Source: an uncultured Pseudomonadales bacterium (lineage in GTDB: Bacteria > Pseudomonadota > Gammaproteobacteria > Pseudomonadales > Porticoccaceae). Taken from it: DNA of 8,022 bases. The stretch spans positions 1-8,022 of the forward strand of contig CAJQJT010000276.1 in the NCBI GenBank assembly GCA_905478725.1, given 5' to 3'. The notes under the pieces were generated by a model. The model was not told where the DNA came from. It made no database searches and worked only from the letters and a program-made list of their open reading frames with translations. Below are positions 6,553 through 8,022 of the stretch, one piece after another. Numbering within the stretch: position 1 is the stretch's first letter; each line of letters opens with the position of its first letter. A program made the translations under genes and the position numbers.

Positions 6553-7068
6553 TCATGGCAGTAGGCTCTTCACATCTATGGGTTGCGCCTCATTGAGGCC
6601 TTCGCCCTTATCTTTAAAGGAACGCTGCAGGCCCGAGACTCGATAAAAATTGTAATCCGGGTACTTACCGACACCATTAATGAGTAGGTGCTCTTTTTCA
6701 TAAACCATATTCTGGCGATCGTATTCGCACATCTCAAAATCTGGGGTCAGCTGAATGGCATAGGTGGGACAGGCCTCTTCACACATGCCACACATAATGC
6801 AGCGGGAGAAATTAATACGAAAAAATTCCGGGTACCAGCTGCCGTCTTCTCTGGTGTCTTTTTGTAGTGCGATACAGTCAACCGGGCACACCGCAGCACA
6901 GAGATTACAGGCCACGCAGCGCTCTTCACCGTCGGGATCTCGAGTCAGTACAATGCGCCCGCGATAGCGCGGTGACAGGTAGGGTTGCTCCTCCGGATAC
7001 TGCACCGTCTCCGCCTTGGTGAAGGTATGCTTGAGAATTTCCCACATGGTTCGCAGTTGACTTAACAT
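6553..7068 (-). CDS. nuoI: NADH-quinone oxidoreductase subunit I (two 4Fe-4S ferredoxin-like subunit)
   Basis: NuoI (TYKY homologue) sits in the peripheral arm on the cytoplasmic side and passes electrons through two 4Fe-4S clusters toward the final cluster in NuoB and the quinone. The protein has 171 residues, against about 180 in E. coli. Both cluster motifs are complete: [16 protein letters not shown] with C51, C54, C57 and C61, and [16 protein letters not shown] with C90, C93, C96 and C100. In this fold each motif supplies three ligands to one cluster and the fourth to the other. The linking [12 protein letters not shown] and the C-terminal PIDVKSLLP closely match gammaproteobacterial NuoI. 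The N-terminal amphipathic helix ([16 protein letters not shown]) would lie on the membrane. It starts 3 bp after the nuoH stop. Confidence 0.98.
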   Translation of the reverse strand: MLSQLRTMWEILKHTFTKAETVQYPEEQPYLSPRYRGRIVLTRDPDGEERCVACNLCAAVCPVDCIALQKDTREDGSWYPEFFRINFSRCIMCGMCEEACPTYAIQLTPDFEMCEYDRQNMVYEKEHLLINGVGKYPDYNFYRVSGLQRSFKDKGEGLNEAQPIDVKSLLP

Positions 7069-7071
7069 CTT

Positions 7072-8022
7072 CTAAGCTCCCTCCATCCACAACAGCACCG
7101 CACCGGTCACCAGCAGGTTGACCAGGGTAATCGGCAACATAACTTTCCAGCCCAGTGACATCAGCTGATCGTATCTAGGCCTGGGTATCGCTGCGCGCAA
7201 CAGCACAAAGAAACAGATTACAAAAAAGACTTTGAGGCCGAACCAGACAAAGGGCGGCAGCCAGTCGCCGATAAACATAGGGCCAAACCAGCCACCCAAA
7301 AATAGCGTGGTGATCATGCAAGAAATAAGAATCAGACCCAGATATTCCCCGAGCATAAACATGGCGAATTTCATACCGCCATATTCAGTGTGAAAGCCTG
7401 CCGTGAGCTCATGCTCTGCCTCCGGTAAATCGAAGGGCAGACGATGACTCTCGGCAATGCCAGCCACCACAAACACCAGCAAGCCCAGTATCTGTGAGAA
7501 GCAGAACCAAACATCGCGCTGGGCTTCGACTATATCTACCAGACTAAAGCTGCCAGTCATCATCACAATGCCCATCAACGACAGGCCCATAAAAACTTCG
7601 TAACTGACCATCTGCGCCGCCGAGCGCAGGCCGCCCAGCAGAGCGTACTTATTATTCGACGCTAGGCCACCGAGCAGGACGCTATAAACCGCCAGAGAGG
7701 TCATGCCGAGAAAGAACAGCAGCCCTATATTGACGTCGATAATGTAGGTGTCGGGGGCAAAGGGCACCACGGCAAAGCCCATCATCATCGCCACCACAAT
7801 CGCTGTGGGAGCAAAGATAAAAACCACTTTGTCAGCGAAGGGCGGAACCCAGTCATCCTTAAATAGCAGCTTGATCATGTCCGCGGCAACCTGCCCTATG
7901 CCAAAGGGACCGAGGCGATTGGGGCCGAGTCGGTCCTGCCAAAAGCCCAGCAAGCGACGTTCCCACCAGGTCATAATCGCGGCTAGTGCGATGCCGCCAA
8001 CCAAAATAGTCAGGGCCAGTAA
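7072..8022 (-). CDS. nuoH: NADH-quinone oxidoreductase subunit H (5' end outside window)
   Basis: NuoH (ND1 homologue) anchors the peripheral arm to the membrane arm and forms much of the quinone-access chamber. The frame is open to the window edge; 316 residues are visible. By comparison with E. coli NuoH (about 325 residues), roughly 15-25 N-terminal residues are missing. A TTG at 8002-8004 could be mistaken for the start, but the codons before it (LLALTI) continue the first membrane helix, so it is internal. Signature segments are present: WERRLLGFWQDRLGPNRLGP after helix 1, ADMIKLLFKDDWVP, SNNKYALLGGLRSAAQMVSYEV, the quinone-site loop LPFDLPEAEHELTAGFHTEY with GGMKFAMFMLGEY, and RAAIPRPRYDQLMSLGWK near the C-terminus. 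The upstream operon genes should lie to the right of the window. Confidence 0.98.
   Translation of the reverse strand, partial: LLALTILVGGIALAAIMTWWERRLLGFWQDRLGPNRLGPFGIGQVAADMIKLLFKDDWVPPFADKVVFIFAPTAIVVAMMMGFAVVPFAPDTYIIDVNIGLLFFLGMTSLAVYSVLLGGLASNNKYALLGGLRSAAQMVSYEVFMGLSLMGIVMMTGSFSLVDIVEAQRDVWFCFSQILGLLVFVVAGIAESHRLPFDLPEAEHELTAGFHTEYGGMKFAMFMLGEYLGLILISCMITTLFLGGWFGPMFIGDWLPPFVWFGLKVFFVICFFVLLRAAIPRPRYDQLMSLGWKVMLPITLVNLLVTGAVLLWMEGA
7078..7084 (-). promoter_or_regulatory. nuoI ribosome binding site in the nuoH 3' end
   Basis: GGAGGGA on the minus strand lies 9 bases before the nuoI ATG at 7068 and overlaps the last codons of nuoH (Met-Glu-Gly). It fixes the start and suggests coupled translation. 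Confidence 0.8.

Noticed and set aside
7072..8004. TTG at 8002-8004 as the nuoH start
   Set aside because: The frame stays open to the window edge with hydrophobic codons that extend the first membrane helix, and known NuoH proteins have about 15 or more additional residues before this point.

Overview
The window is the 3'-terminal half of a bacterial respiratory complex I (NADH:quinone oxidoreductase, nuo) operon on the minus strand. Two genes lie beyond it at the low-coordinate end: a small CBS-domain gene on the same strand and the 3' end of a convergent kinase-like gene on the plus strand. Gene content and order (nuoH-I-J-K-L-M-N) are the standard proteobacterial arrangement. Protein details such as the NuoI C-terminus (PIDVKSLLP) and the NuoK/NuoH sequences closely match Escherichia-type subunits, so the source is most likely a gammaproteobacterium. 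A free-living, possibly marine lineage is only a guess, because no rRNA or other taxonomic marker is present.

Layout, in order of nuo transcription (right to left): nuoH (5' end beyond the window), nuoI, nuoJ, nuoK, nuoL, nuoM and nuoN. Junctions are tight: 3 bp H/I, 31 bp I/J, 1-base overlap J/K, 2 bp K/L, 18 bp L/M and a 4-base ATGA overlap M/N. A 56-bp gap without a recognisable terminator follows, then the CBS-pair gene (319-729). That gene ends 36 bases inside the convergent plus-strand gene (1-354), whose visible part resembles the C-terminus of a D-glycerate 3-kinase-type P-loop kinase.

The nuo genes encode the proton-pumping membrane arm (H, J, K, L, M, N) and one peripheral-arm ferredoxin-like subunit (I, two 4Fe-4S clusters). 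All expected proton-path residues are present (glutamates and lysines of L, M and N; the two glutamates of K), and every complete gene is near family length with no frameshift, so the complex looks functional.

The unusual content is two in-frame coding minisatellites. NuoJ ends in seven copies of a 12-bp unit encoding Asn-Ser-Asp-Pro, just upstream of the nuoK ribosome binding site. The kinase-like gene carries four copies of a 15-bp unit encoding Gly-Ala-Ser-Ala-Asn, organised as two 30-bp dimers. The CBS gene downstream of nuoN is a second, softer point of interest. I see no convincing sign of a wholly new system; the core is ordinary housekeeping DNA.
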